Position numbers and translations under genes: made by a program. A model generated the notes under the pieces. It saw nothing but the letters and a program-made list of their open reading frames with translations, had not been told where the DNA came from and searched no databases. From contig JAEWBE010000109.1 of the NCBI GenBank assembly GCA_023391275.1, positions 1 through 30,674 on the forward strand: a stretch of 30,674 nt of DNA, written 5' to 3'. Positions 17,080 through 24,186 of this stretch are shown in pieces (the stretch's first letter is position 1; every line of letters begins with the position of its first letter). Source of the DNA: Bacillota bacterium (GTDB lineage Bacteria > Bacillota > Clostridia > Oscillospirales > Acutalibacteraceae).

Positions 17080-18054
17080 ATGCATTATCCTTTATTCAGA
17101 CTGTTATCATTGATTGTAGGATTTTTGCTTGACCTTCTTTTTGGCGACCCGGTTTGGCTGCCCCATCCGGTGCGTTTCATGGGGGATGCGATAGCAAAAT
17201 CCGAATTGTTTCTTCGCCGTTTATTTCCCGAAACACGAAGAGGAGAATTTTGGGGCGGCGTTATTTTGGCAATATGCATCCCGGGAGTGAGCTTTGGCAT
17301 CAGCTTCGTTTTCCTGTACCTCTGCGGCCTGATCCACCCGATTCTTCGCTTTGCAGTCGAGACCTTCCTGTGCTATCAGATTTTCGCCTGTAAAAGTTTA
17401 AAGACTGAAAGCATGAAAGTATATGAACAGGTTGCAAAGAGTGATCTGACGGCGGCGCGGGAAGCCGTTGGAAGGATCGTCGGCCGGGATACCGCCGGCC
17501 TGACGATGGAAGGTGTGATCAAGGCGGCGGTAGAAACCGTTGCGGAGAACACCAGTGACGGCGTAATCGCTCCTCTTTTTTTTATGGCTGCCGGCGGTGC
17601 CCCGTTGGGACTTTTATACAAAGCCATTAATACGATGGACAGTATGGTCGGCTATAAGAATGAAAAATACATCAGTTTTGGCAAAGCCTCCGCCAGACTG
17701 GATGATATTGCAAATTTTATTCCGTCAAGACTTGCAGCTTTGCTGATGATTGTGTCAGCTTTTTTGCTGGGATATGACGGAAAAAATGCCTGGCGAATCT
17801 TTCAAAGGGATCGCTTTAATCATACCAGCCCTAATTCGGCACAGACCGAATCCGTCTGTGCCGGTGCATTAAACGTTCAGCTGGCGGGAAACGCCTTTTA
17901 CTTTGGAAAGCTGTATCATAAGAAAACGATTGGGGATGCCCTGCGCCCGGTAGAGGCGCAGGATATTGTGAGGGCAAACCGATTGCTTTACGGTACCAGT
18001 CTGCTTGCTGCTCTGCTGTGCGGCGGAGTGATACTGCTTGCTGTACTGCTGTGA
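17080..18054 (+). CDS. cbiB: Adenosylcobinamide-phosphate synthase
   Basis: Integral membrane enzyme of 324 residues that joins the aminopropanol (phosphate) arm to adenosylcobyric acid. Family marks are LLDLLFGDPVWLPHPVRFMG at residues 17-36, GRDTAGLTMEGVIKAAVETVAENTSDGV-type residues near 130-160, and the C-terminal SPNSAQTESVCAGALNVQLAG. Four to five hydrophobic helices are visible. AGAGGTGTAAA precedes ATG 17080; cobD follows 10 bp after the stop and supplies its substrate. Confidence 0.96.
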   Translation: MHYPLFRLLSLIVGFLLDLLFGDPVWLPHPVRFMGDAIAKSELFLRRLFPETRRGEFWGGVILAICIPGVSFGISFVFLYLCGLIHPILRFAVETFLCYQIFACKSLKTESMKVYEQVAKSDLTAAREAVGRIVGRDTAGLTMEGVIKAAVETVAENTSDGVIAPLFFMAAGGAPLGLLYKAINTMDSMVGYKNEKYISFGKASARLDDIANFIPSRLAALLMIVSAFLLGYDGKNAWRIFQRDRFNHTSPNSAQTESVCAGALNVQLAGNAFYFGKLYHKKTIGDALRPVEAQDIVRANRLLYGTSLLAALLCGGVILLAVLL

Positions 18055-18064
18055 GGATTAAACT

Positions 18065-19129
18065 ATGAAAGAAATAATACATGGCGGAGACGTGCTGAGC
18101 TGTGAGGAACAGTTTCATAAAAAAATGCTCGATTTTTCCGCCAATATCAATCCGTTCGGTATTCCGCCGAAGGTGCTTGCGGCGGCGAAGGCGTCATTGA
18201 GGAAAAGCAATGTCTATCCCGATCCTCTGTGCCGAAATCTTACGTCCGCCATCGCGAAATCCGAACGACTGCCGTCCTCCTGCATTATCTGCGGGAATGG
18301 CGCCGCAGACCTTATTTTTCGGCTTGCACTGGCAGTTAAGCCAAAGCTTGCCCTGATTCCCGCGCCAACCTTCGCTGAATATGAAAAAGCGCTGGACTCT
18401 GTCGGGTGCCGGACGGAGCATCATCTGCTTACCCGGGAAAACGGATTTATTCTCACGGACAGCATCCTGCCGAAATTGAATCGGGAATTGGATATCCTTA
18501 TTCTGTGTAATCCCAATAACCCCACCGGGCAGACTGTTGAGCCGGAATTACTGCTGCGCATTGCGGAGCGCTGTAAGGAAAACGATATTCTATTGGTACT
18601 GGATGAGTGCTTTAACAGCTTTTTGGATGATCCGGAAGCCCATTCTCTGAAAAATCAACTGGATACTTATCCGAATCTGTTTATTTTAAAAGCGTTTACC
18701 AAACTTTATGCGATGGCCGGTTTGCGCCTTGGTTACGGGCTGTGTGCGGATGAAACGCGGATGGATGCGATTTATAATGTTTCTCAGCCGTGGTCGGTGT
18801 CCAATGTCGCCTGTGCGGCCGGGATTGCCGCGCTGACACAGAAAGTATATGTGGAAAAGTCAAAAAAACGGATTCACCGGCAGCGTCTTTATTTAACGGC
18901 GCAGTTGAGCCGGCTTGGCTATGAGGTGATTGGCTCACAGGCAAACTTCATTTTTTTCCATACGGAAGAAGAACAATTGGACCAAAGGCTGAAAGAAAAA
19001 GGAATTCTGATCCGCAGCTGCGGCAATTATTTTGGACTCGATCAGCGGTACTATCGGATTGCCGTACGCCGCAAAAAAGAAAATCAAAAACTGATCACGG
19101 CACTTGAGCAACTGTGGAAAGGCGAATAG
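18065..19129 (+). CDS. cobD: L-threonine-O-3-phosphate decarboxylase
   Basis: PLP enzyme of 354 residues in the class I/II aminotransferase fold; it makes aminopropanol phosphate for CbiB. Visible features are HGGDV and LDFSANINPFG at the N-terminus (typical of CobD), NPNNPTG at 149-155, the Asp of LVLDECFNSF at 180, and the PLP-binding Lys213 in AFTKLYAMAGLRLGYG. The C-terminal Arg motif YRIAVR is present. It is the last gene of the cobalamin operon; no clear plus-strand terminator follows, only minus-strand repeats. Confidence 0.94.
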   Translation: MKEIIHGGDVLSCEEQFHKKMLDFSANINPFGIPPKVLAAAKASLRKSNVYPDPLCRNLTSAIAKSERLPSSCIICGNGAADLIFRLALAVKPKLALIPAPTFAEYEKALDSVGCRTEHHLLTRENGFILTDSILPKLNRELDILILCNPNNPTGQTVEPELLLRIAERCKENDILLVLDECFNSFLDDPEAHSLKNQLDTYPNLFILKAFTKLYAMAGLRLGYGLCADETRMDAIYNVSQPWSVSNVACAAGIAALTQKVYVEKSKKRIHRQRLYLTAQLSRLGYEVIGSQANFIFFHTEEEQLDQRLKEKGILIRSCGNYFGLDQRYYRIAVRRKKENQKLITALEQLWKGE

Positions 19130-19141
19130 TCTTTATCAGGA

Positions 19142-19394
19142 TGGGTGGGAGGATGCGATTCGAACCTGCCTTGCGGGGCGAGCAAGGCAAAAAAATACAC
19201 AGCCTGTTTCCAAGCTATGTAAAGATGGCGGAGCGGATGCGACTCGAACCTGCTTTGCGGGGCAAGCAAGGCAAAAAAATACACAGCCTGTTTCCAAGCT
19301 GTGTATAAAGTGGCGGTGAGGATGCGACTCGAACCTGCCTTGCGGGGCGAGCAAGGTAAAAAAATACACAGCCTGTTTCCAAGCTGTGTAAAGG
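19142..19394 (-). repeat. Three tandem 84-85 bp units with tRNA-Ser-like 3' ends and terminator hairpins
   Basis: Units at 19142-19225, 19226-19310 and 19311-19394 are nearly identical. Read on the minus strand each holds a hairpin ACACAGC/GCTGTGT around TTGGAAACAG, a run of seven T, a second hairpin (GCCTTGC around CGCCCC to GCAAGGC), and a tRNA-like end GGTTCGAGTCGCATCC plus acceptor-like CTCNCCGCCA. The T-stem is not paired properly, so none is a working tRNA. The TTGGAAA and TTCGAGTCGCATCCTC blocks also occur, in the same order, in the true tRNA-Ser fragment at 19395-19450. They look like successive remnants or duplications of a tRNA-Ser 3' end plus its terminator. Confidence 0.85.
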
Positions 19395-19450
19395 TGGCGG
19401 AGAGGATGCGACTCGAACGCACAATGCCTTGCGGCACACCACATTTCCAA
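19395..19450 (-). pseudogene. 3' fragment of tRNA-Ser(GGA); probable attachment site of a genomic island
   Basis: On the minus strand the fragment starts in the anticodon loop (TTGGAAA, anticodon GGA), continues with the 3' anticodon stem TGTGG, a long variable arm (GTGCCGCAAGGCAT), a properly paired T-arm (GTGCG-TTCGAGT-CGCAT), the acceptor strand CCTCTCC, G and CCA. The 5' half is absent: the bases before the loop (GATTA on plus, 19451-19455) cannot pair with TGTGG. A break exactly in the anticodon loop with only the 3' half left is the classic displaced end made when a tyrosine recombinase integrates an element into a tRNA gene. Confidence 0.75.
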
Positions 19451-19493
19451 GATTAAAATTAAAAAATTCCTTCGCATAAATTTATTTACAGTG

Positions 19494-19628
19494 TTATAAG
19501 TTGGCGCTTAATTCGCATGGTTTTGGCGTTTTTTTATGTTTGCCAATAATTGCCCATTCGAACTTATAAAGCGTTTTTGTGAAGATGGTCACCAATTTGT
19601 CACCATGGTCACCACAAATAATTTGAAA
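19494..19628 (-). pseudogene. Probable C-terminal tail of a tyrosine recombinase (integrase remnant)
   Basis: A minus-strand frame of 44 codons open from 19628 to the TAA at 19494-19496 reads FQIICGDHGDKLVTI, then FTKTLYKFEWAIIGKHKK and ends KPCELSANL. GDKLVT-type ends followed by a basic tail are common after the catalytic domain of Firmicute phage-type integrases. It ends 43 bp from the tRNA-Ser fragment, the place where an integrase gene normally ends in such elements. The catalytic domain is absent; the region upstream is occupied by the plus-strand gene at 19645. No start codon. Assignment is tentative. Confidence 0.4.
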
Positions 19629-19644
19629 CTATGGAGGTACACTG

Positions 19645-20022
19645 ATGGAGAACATAGAAAAAGAATTAATTTCTAGAGGCATTATACAGCATACCGGAGA
19701 AATCAACAAAGATAAAATTAACCTGATCTCCGGAACCGTAACTCAACCGTTTGTCGAAACCCTATGTGCGACGATCAATGGCGACATGGATACCATTAAC
19801 CTAATGACCAATATGTTCACCCGATTTTACAATCAAGGTAGGGGACAGGAATTTATGGATATGCTGCGTCTACTGCATGGAATTTTAGGCCTGCAATTTT
19901 CGGAAGATGTGGAAATGTTGGCTGATTATCCGAAAGCCCAGCACTATTTTTTGTTCTCTTTTCTGCTGGATTTCGATGATGTTATGCAAGACTATGTTGC
20001 CGAACAGCCGGACAGTGAATAG
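19645..20022 (+). CDS. Hypothetical protein
   Basis: I do not recognise the family. It has 125 residues, is acidic and soluble with no membrane segment or signal peptide, and is predicted mostly helical (for example NLMTNMFTRFYNQGRGQEFMDMLRLLHGI). The start is well supported: GGAGGTACACTG lies directly before ATG 19645. It is the only plus-strand protein gene of normal length in the accessory region and the first gene inside the presumed island end. It may be a small regulator or element-borne accessory protein, but nothing in the sequence shows this. Confidence 0.75.
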   Translation: MENIEKELISRGIIQHTGEINKDKINLISGTVTQPFVETLCATINGDMDTINLMTNMFTRFYNQGRGQEFMDMLRLLHGILGLQFSEDVEMLADYPKAQHYFLFSFLLDFDDVMQDYVAEQPDSE

Positions 20023-20088
20023 AAAAAGCAGTTTATCATGAGAAAACCCGTCTACATTAATAAGAATTTGTATTGCCCAATTCAGCTA

Positions 20089-20114
20089 CAGATTTCTGGT
20101 CTACTGCACAGTTC
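20089..20114 (-). repeat. Dispersed repeat, GAACT...TAGACCAGAAATC type
   Basis: On the minus strand GAACTGTGCAGTAGACCAGA continues to AAATCTG. It shares 19 of 24 positions with 22465-22488 and the outer parts with 21157-21174. It lies 85 bp downstream of the 82-residue gene, at the outer edge of the row of minus-strand genes. Confidence 0.55.
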
Positions 20115-20198
20115 AAAAAACTTCTGAGCGGCGTGTTATATGGATAATGGGCAACTTACAGAAAAACCCAAGTTTCCCAGTTTGCTCAAAATACGCGT

Positions 20199-20447
20199 TT
20201 ATTGTTCGTTTTTAACAAAAACAAAATACACAATGGTCAATACACCTATTAGGCATAAACAAACGGCTACTACATTTGCAAAACCCAAATCAAGTATATA
20301 GTTTTCTTCAGAGAAACTTCCTGTATTAAACATAAAACACATGCTTGCAACTTTGGGTATCACTTCTTTTATGACAGATGTAACAAGCAAAGAAATTAAC
20401 CCTAAAATTATTTCAACTGAGCCAACAATAAAACCGGTTTTTTTCAT
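20199..20447 (-). CDS. Small two-helix membrane protein
   Basis: Unrecognised protein of 82 residues. Two hydrophobic segments, GFIVGSVEIILGLISLLVTSVI near residues 5-26 and LGFANVVAVCLCLIGVLTIVYFVFV near 54-78, flank a short polar region with FNTGSFSEENYIL. ATG 20447 is preceded by CGGAGGTTTTGTT, a strong ribosome site. It follows the lipoprotein gene on the same strand but is parted from it by a dif/lox-like repeat at 20501-20519. Confidence 0.75.
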   Translation of the reverse strand: MKKTGFIVGSVEIILGLISLLVTSVIKEVIPKVASMCFMFNTGSFSEENYILDLGFANVVAVCLCLIGVLTIVYFVFVKNEQ

Positions 20448-20500
20448 AACAAAACCTCCGTAAAGTATAAATAATCAGACTTTAATTTCGTTATACATTT

Positions 20501-20519
20501 TAAACATTATACGAAGTTC
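20501..20519 (-). repeat. dif/lox-like repeat, copy 1
   Basis: Minus strand GAACTTCGTATAATGTTTA. This copy also has an imperfect opposite arm next to it: on the plus strand AATTTCGTTATA at 20484-20495 mirrors the right arm across about 12 bases. It strongly recalls the arms of loxP (ACTTCGTATA) and the XerC arm of dif. It lies between the lipoprotein gene and the 82-residue gene. Confidence 0.75.
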
Positions 20520-20555
20520 AAAAGGCATTCTGTATGGGGTTGCCAAAATGTTTAA

Positions 20556-20987
20556 TTATTTGATGTAAAATCCCTCTATTTTCATATCTGTATCAAAAGA
20601 TATAGTATACTGTACAGCCTGATTTTTATATTTTGCAATTACAACAGATACTGCAAATTCCTTTTTCGTCTTTGAATCGACAGCACCGGTAACCGTGTCT
20701 GAACTAATTGAGTCGAACTCCCCTGCCTTGGCTAAAACCGGAGACACCGCATTTTTCAGTACATCTGCGGATAGGGCTGTCTTTAAAGTATCGCTTACCA
20801 TTGTGTCAGATACTTTTTGATAATCACCGAAATTGACAAGGTTGACAACACTTTCCGCAGTGGACTTGACCGTCCCTTCGTTAAATTTACTTGATAATTG
20901 AGTTGAAGCAGAACATCCTGTAAGAGCAAAGGCCAATACAAGTACACCTAGAACCGCCGTAAGGGTAACCGAAACCTTTTTCTTCAT
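20556..20987 (-). CDS. DUF3887-like lipoprotein
   Basis: Secreted lipoprotein of 143 residues. The N-terminus has a Lys-rich start and hydrophobic core ending in the lipobox LTGC (Cys25). The mature part is Ser/Thr/Val rich with KFNEGTVKSTAESVVNLVNFGDYQKVSDTM, then KTALSADVLKNAVSPVLAKAGEFDSISSDTV and the C-terminal QAVQYTISFDTDMKIEGFYIK. This layout, ending in a strand that describes a modest beta-cone fold, fits the DUF3887 family of Firmicute lipoproteins, function unknown. The ribosome site is a weak AAAAGGAGTTTATGAATC before ATG 20987. It is one unit of the repeat-separated gene row. Confidence 0.8.
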   Translation of the reverse strand: MKKKVSVTLTAVLGVLVLAFALTGCSASTQLSSKFNEGTVKSTAESVVNLVNFGDYQKVSDTMVSDTLKTALSADVLKNAVSPVLAKAGEFDSISSDTVTGAVDSKTKKEFAVSVVIAKYKNQAVQYTISFDTDMKIEGFYIK

Positions 20988-21117
20988 GATTCATAAACTC
21001 CTTTTCATTATGTTTATCACAGTATCGAGGGATTAAGTTGGTTTCATTACTTTTTTAATTAAGTAAGAACCTATTAGATTCATAATATAAAATAGTCAGA
21101 TCATGTTCTTGAAAGTT

Positions 21118-21136
21118 TAAACAAAATGAGAAGTTC
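21118..21136 (-). repeat. dif/lox-like repeat, copy 6 (degenerate)
   Basis: Minus strand GAACTTCTCATTTTGTTTA, which differs from the common form at three positions. It lies 130 bp upstream of the lipoprotein gene start. Confidence 0.5.
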
Positions 21137-21156
21137 ATTCTCACTTGACAAACATA

Positions 21157-21207
21157 GATTTCTGATCGAAGTTCGGAGAGACTGAGCTTCGTATTACTTC
21201 GTATTAC
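21157..21207 (-). repeat. GAACTTCG...AGAAATC repeat and a tandem TAATACGAAG decamer
   Basis: At 21157-21174 the minus strand reads GAACTTCGATCAGAAATC, a shorter form of the repeat at 22465-22488. At 21188-21207 the decamer CTTCGTATTA occurs twice in tandem (minus TAATACGAAG), carrying the same ACGAAG core as the dif/lox-like repeats. Both stand just downstream of the DUF4317 gene. Confidence 0.5.
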
Positions 21208-21247
21208 TTATTTTATAGCTAATATGAAATGGGATTTAAAAACCCTC

Positions 21248-22377
21248 TCAGGAAATATGAATGCTTACCCCATTTACTTCGACGCCTGCGTCGACTCGTA
21301 TGAGAATATACTTTGAACCGTTAATCATGCGTGTTTCTAATAAGTCGCTGCGTTCCGGATTTACTTGGATTGTCACATCGGGCGCACGAACCTCCAACTT
21401 CTTAGTATCAATAATATTCCGTGGACTGATCTTGGCATCGGCACCAAACTCGGCATCAAATTTTTCATCAAATGTAGACACATTGGAATCGGAAACTCCG
21501 CAAGATTTCAAAACGGATTTGACCGTGCTTTTGGAGATTGCCAGTGGGTCAACCTCCTTGTTGGTCTTATGTTCTTCAATCATTCCGCACAATTGCTCGT
21601 GAACCGATTGTACGACTTCGTAACTACAGTCGTCGGCAAGAGCATCCCCTAGCATGGATTGGAATATCTCTTTCTGCGCAGCAGCAGGCATGGGATGTCG
21701 GTCTTGAACACAGCATCAATAAATTCAGCATGATTCTCCTTAATATCCCGTGAGTAGTAGAGGGCATTATTGATATTTGTACTACGTTCATCAAAGGCTG
21801 GAAACATGAAGCCAAGCTCCGGTGCCGATACGATCCAGTCAGCTTTAAGATTATGGAACTCATTTTCGACAAGGTAGTAACTTAACGCAGGCTGTGTCGG
21901 CTTAATCGGGCAGACGCTGCACAAAATGTATGAGAACACTTCGGAGGAGGCATCGTTCTGCTTTTCTCCATCTTTCGAACGGTAGCCAACGTCATAAGTA
22001 TCATGTGCTAATAGGATTAGATAATTGCTTTCCATGACGATTGTCTGAATTACATGCTGAAAAAATGTCTGTACGGCATTCTCATCCTTTAGAGATGAAT
22101 TCCTGAGTTCCATAAGTAATTTATGTTCTTCGCCATCAACGACCTGCTGAGTAGAAAACGGAATATCGATCAGATTTTTCCCAAGGGTTCCGGATAGCGT
22201 CCGTTTGATAATGGCCAGAAACTTTTCGGATTCTTCCTGTGACATCAAAGCAAGGGACTGATCAAACTCAGAAACAATTTCCCGCTTTTCATTGACGAAG
22301 CATCCACGTATGTGGGTGATATTGCTCTTATCTGGCTTGAATTGACGACGAATTTCTGATATTTCTTTTTCGTTCAT
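21248..22377 (-). pseudogene. DUF4317 family protein, frameshifted
   Basis: Two minus-strand frames together make a full DUF4317 protein of about 376 residues. The first, from ATG 22377 (AAAGGGGTTATT before it), begins MNEKEISEIRRQFKPDKSNI and runs to AVFKTDIP. The second continues at once with MPAAAQKEIFQSML near 21691 and ends VEVNGVSIHIS at 21248. At the junction the minus strand reads GACATCCCATGCCTGCT; one added base before ATG restores the frame. So a single base is lost, or misread. The function of DUF4317 is unknown; members often occur in Firmicute mobile or variable regions. Re-initiation at the internal ATG is possible but not needed. Confidence 0.85.
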
Positions 22378-22464
22378 AATAACCCCTTTATAATACATAA
22401 GTAGTTTCACTATTATCACGCATTTGTATCTGTTTTTATAGGCACATTTTTATTTGGTGCTTAC

Positions 22465-22532
22465 GATTTCTGGTCTAACACGAAGTTCAGATCGTGCTAT
22501 GTGCCATGTGTAATAAACATTATGCGATGTTC
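22465..22532 (-). repeat. Composite repeat: TAGACCAGAAATC unit plus dif/lox-like copy 2
   Basis: At 22514-22532 the minus strand reads GAACATCGCATAATGTTTA (one change from the common form). At 22465-22488 it reads GAACTTCGTGTTAGACCAGA plus AATC, matching 20089-20114. The two are only 25 bp apart, between the DUF4317 gene and the 148-residue membrane-protein gene. Confidence 0.7.
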
Positions 22533-22559
22533 GAGATAGGGAGAAGCGCCCCAGCTTGC

Positions 22560-23006
22560 TCATAACAAACTTTTCAAAACTCCAAATGCAATCAACGGGC
22601 TTGCCAAGATAACAACATAAATAATAGTGATCCATGGTTGATAATCTATGTAGAAATCTTTAAACGTACAGTGGTATGGATGTGGGATCAGAACCCAACC
22701 TATTAAGTCAAATGCAGCTGTGATGCCAAACCAAATCAATCCAGTAAACAATGCATCCGCTAAAGTCAAGTTATCAAGACCGTTCAGATATATAGCTGCA
22801 AATATTGGAAATATTATAATATTATACAACGGATGAAATGGCATGGTTTTAGCATAACTTTCAATATCTTTCATCGATTGTTGTCCCTTACCCATGACAC
22901 CCAAGCCTCTTACCTTGGCATTGTAAATGGTATGTAATATACCAACTGTCGTTACAGAAAAATATGCAATCCAATACCAAAGCATAGAGTATCCGAATTT
23001 TCTCAT
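22560..23006 (-). CDS. Hypothetical membrane protein, four helices
   Basis: Family not recognised with certainty. The protein has 148 residues and about four hydrophobic helices (YWIAYFSVTTVGILHTIY near 11-28; PLYNIIIFPIFAAIYL near 59-74; ALFTGLIWFGITAAFDLIGWVLI near 85-107; PWITIIYVVILASPLIAFGVL near 124-144). A distinct polar stretch, PHPYHCTFKDFYIDYQPW, lies between helices 3 and 4 and looks conserved. ATG 23006 follows GGGTAAGGAACCTGTAACA. It stands alone between two dif/lox-like repeats. Confidence 0.75.
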   Translation of the reverse strand: MRKFGYSMLWYWIAYFSVTTVGILHTIYNAKVRGLGVMGKGQQSMKDIESYAKTMPFHPLYNIIIFPIFAAIYLNGLDNLTLADALFTGLIWFGITAAFDLIGWVLIPHPYHCTFKDFYIDYQPWITIIYVVILASPLIAFGVLKSLL

Positions 23007-23047
23007 TGTTACAGGTTCCTTACCCTTCTTGATTTATTTGGATATCT

Positions 23048-23115
23048 CATTATTCCGCTTATGTGTAGCACAGCATACTGCACAATAGGAATTAAGTAAA
23101 CATTATGCGAAGTCC
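23048..23115 (-). repeat. 68-bp composite element with dif/lox-like copy 3
   Basis: The left end (23048-23070, plus strand, core CCGCTTATGTGTAG) is identical over 23 bp to 28200-28222. The right end (23097-23115) is the dif/lox-like motif, minus GGACTTCGCATAATGTTTA. The 26 bp between the ends is unlike the other copy. The two ends are imperfect inverted repeats: CGCTTA-TGTGTA against CGCATAATGTTTA, with one unpaired base. It lies between the CPBP gene and the 148-residue gene. Confidence 0.85.
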
Positions 23116-23159
23116 AGAAAGCCTTTTATTTGCTTGCAAGATTCATCTAAATCAGAAAA

Positions 23160-24074
23160 TCACAACGGCTGCACGGAAAGAATCAACATGGAAATCAAAT
23201 AAATAAAATAGAGCAGCATCAGTGGATTGCAAAAAAATCTGCGTTTGCAATGTCCCACGAGAGCGAATTTTTCCTTCTCTGTGCGTAGGTTCTTCAGAAT
23301 TACTTGCCGTTTTTTTATCAGCACCCAAATACCGATGCCTCCTAAAATTGTAATGAGAACATAAATGAATACGGTGCTCGGAATTAGGCTTAAACCGTTA
23401 TTTATGACATGCATAATGAAGGAATTTTTAATACTTCCAGTTTCCAGCGTAACATACGCAAGTACAAGCCCAAAAAGAAATGTTTGAAAAAATTGGGTGA
23501 AGTTCCTGTGACCGAGTGAGAAAAAAATAGATGACATTATAATAGCAAAACATTTTCCATATGGAGCTAAAGCAGAAAGTACCAGCCCACGATCAAGAAT
23601 TTCCTCGTAGAGTGGAGCGATAAAGACTTCAATAACTATCAGCAAAATAGTAAGTAAAATTGACCCGTTGTTCCTTATTCCCGCATTTGATGGTGACTGA
23701 AGACCGACTTGCTGAAGCAAGGACAAAAGGGGCATACAAAACAAAAATAAGCCAATTGCTGAGAAGGTATATCCCACTGGAATATAATACTTCATATTCC
23801 TCATGTCAACTTTAGCACCGTTCCAAAGGTTCAGCAAGTGGATATGTAGAATTTTCCCTATTAGCGGAAAAATGATTAGAAAGCTAAACATATATTCAGT
23901 AGCCATCCATATGACTCTGGAGGATGACCCATTTGTAGTGCCGCCTGCCGTTAAAATTATTTTGTAAACTACTGGCGCCAAAACTAACTGGATGAAGACA
24001 TCAGATAAAATCAAACACAATGCTACCTTCGTCACTGTGGTCTTAAAATTTTTTGCCTCAATATCCGACTCCAT
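23160..24074 (-). CDS. CPBP family intramembrane glutamic endopeptidase
   Basis: Membrane protease of the CAAX protease/bacteriocin-processing (Abi) family, 304 residues, about eight hydrophobic helices. The three motifs are all present: EEILDRG (EExxxR), FFSLGHRNF (FxxxH) and HVINN (HxxxN). They predict an active glutamic protease. Roles in the family range from bacteriocin self-immunity to phage-related abortive infection; none is shown here. ATG 24074 is preceded by AAGGAGGTTAAATAT, a strong ribosome site. It is a single-gene unit between dif/lox-like copies 3 and 4, next to the STAND nuclease. Confidence 0.88.
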   Translation of the reverse strand: MESDIEAKNFKTTVTKVALCLILSDVFIQLVLAPVVYKIILTAGGTTNGSSSRVIWMATEYMFSFLIIFPLIGKILHIHLLNLWNGAKVDMRNMKYYIPVGYTFSAIGLFLFCMPLLSLLQQVGLQSPSNAGIRNNGSILLTILLIVIEVFIAPLYEEILDRGLVLSALAPYGKCFAIIMSSIFFSLGHRNFTQFFQTFLFGLVLAYVTLETGSIKNSFIMHVINNGLSLIPSTVFIYVLITILGGIGIWVLIKKRQVILKNLRTEKEKFALVGHCKRRFFCNPLMLLYFIYLISMLILSVQPL

Positions 24075-24160
24075 ATATTTAACCTCCTTATATAGAACCT
24101 TATGTAATCGGAATAATTGCTGGTATAATGCACATTCGGCAAATGATCTGAGTTAGCTTA

Positions 24161-24179
24161 TAAACATTATGCGAAGTTG
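24161..24179 (-). repeat. dif/lox-like repeat, copy 4
   Basis: Minus strand CAACTTCGCATAATGTTTA, eight bases after the stop of the STAND gene and 86 bp before the CPBP start. Nearby on the minus strand ATTATTCCGATTACATAA (24125-24108 region) partly resembles the left end of the 68-bp elements in the opposite sense. Confidence 0.75.
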
Positions 24180-24186
24180 GGTTATG

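Noticed and set aside
19142..19450. CRISPR array
   Set aside because: The 84-85 bp units are almost identical over their full length, with no unique spacers, and carry tRNA-like ends.
19586..19613. Three GTCACC direct repeats upstream of the 125-residue gene, as a possible operator
   Set aside because: On the minus strand they fall in frame in the integrase-like tail and encode GDHGDKLVT, so coding repetition explains them as well as an operator does.
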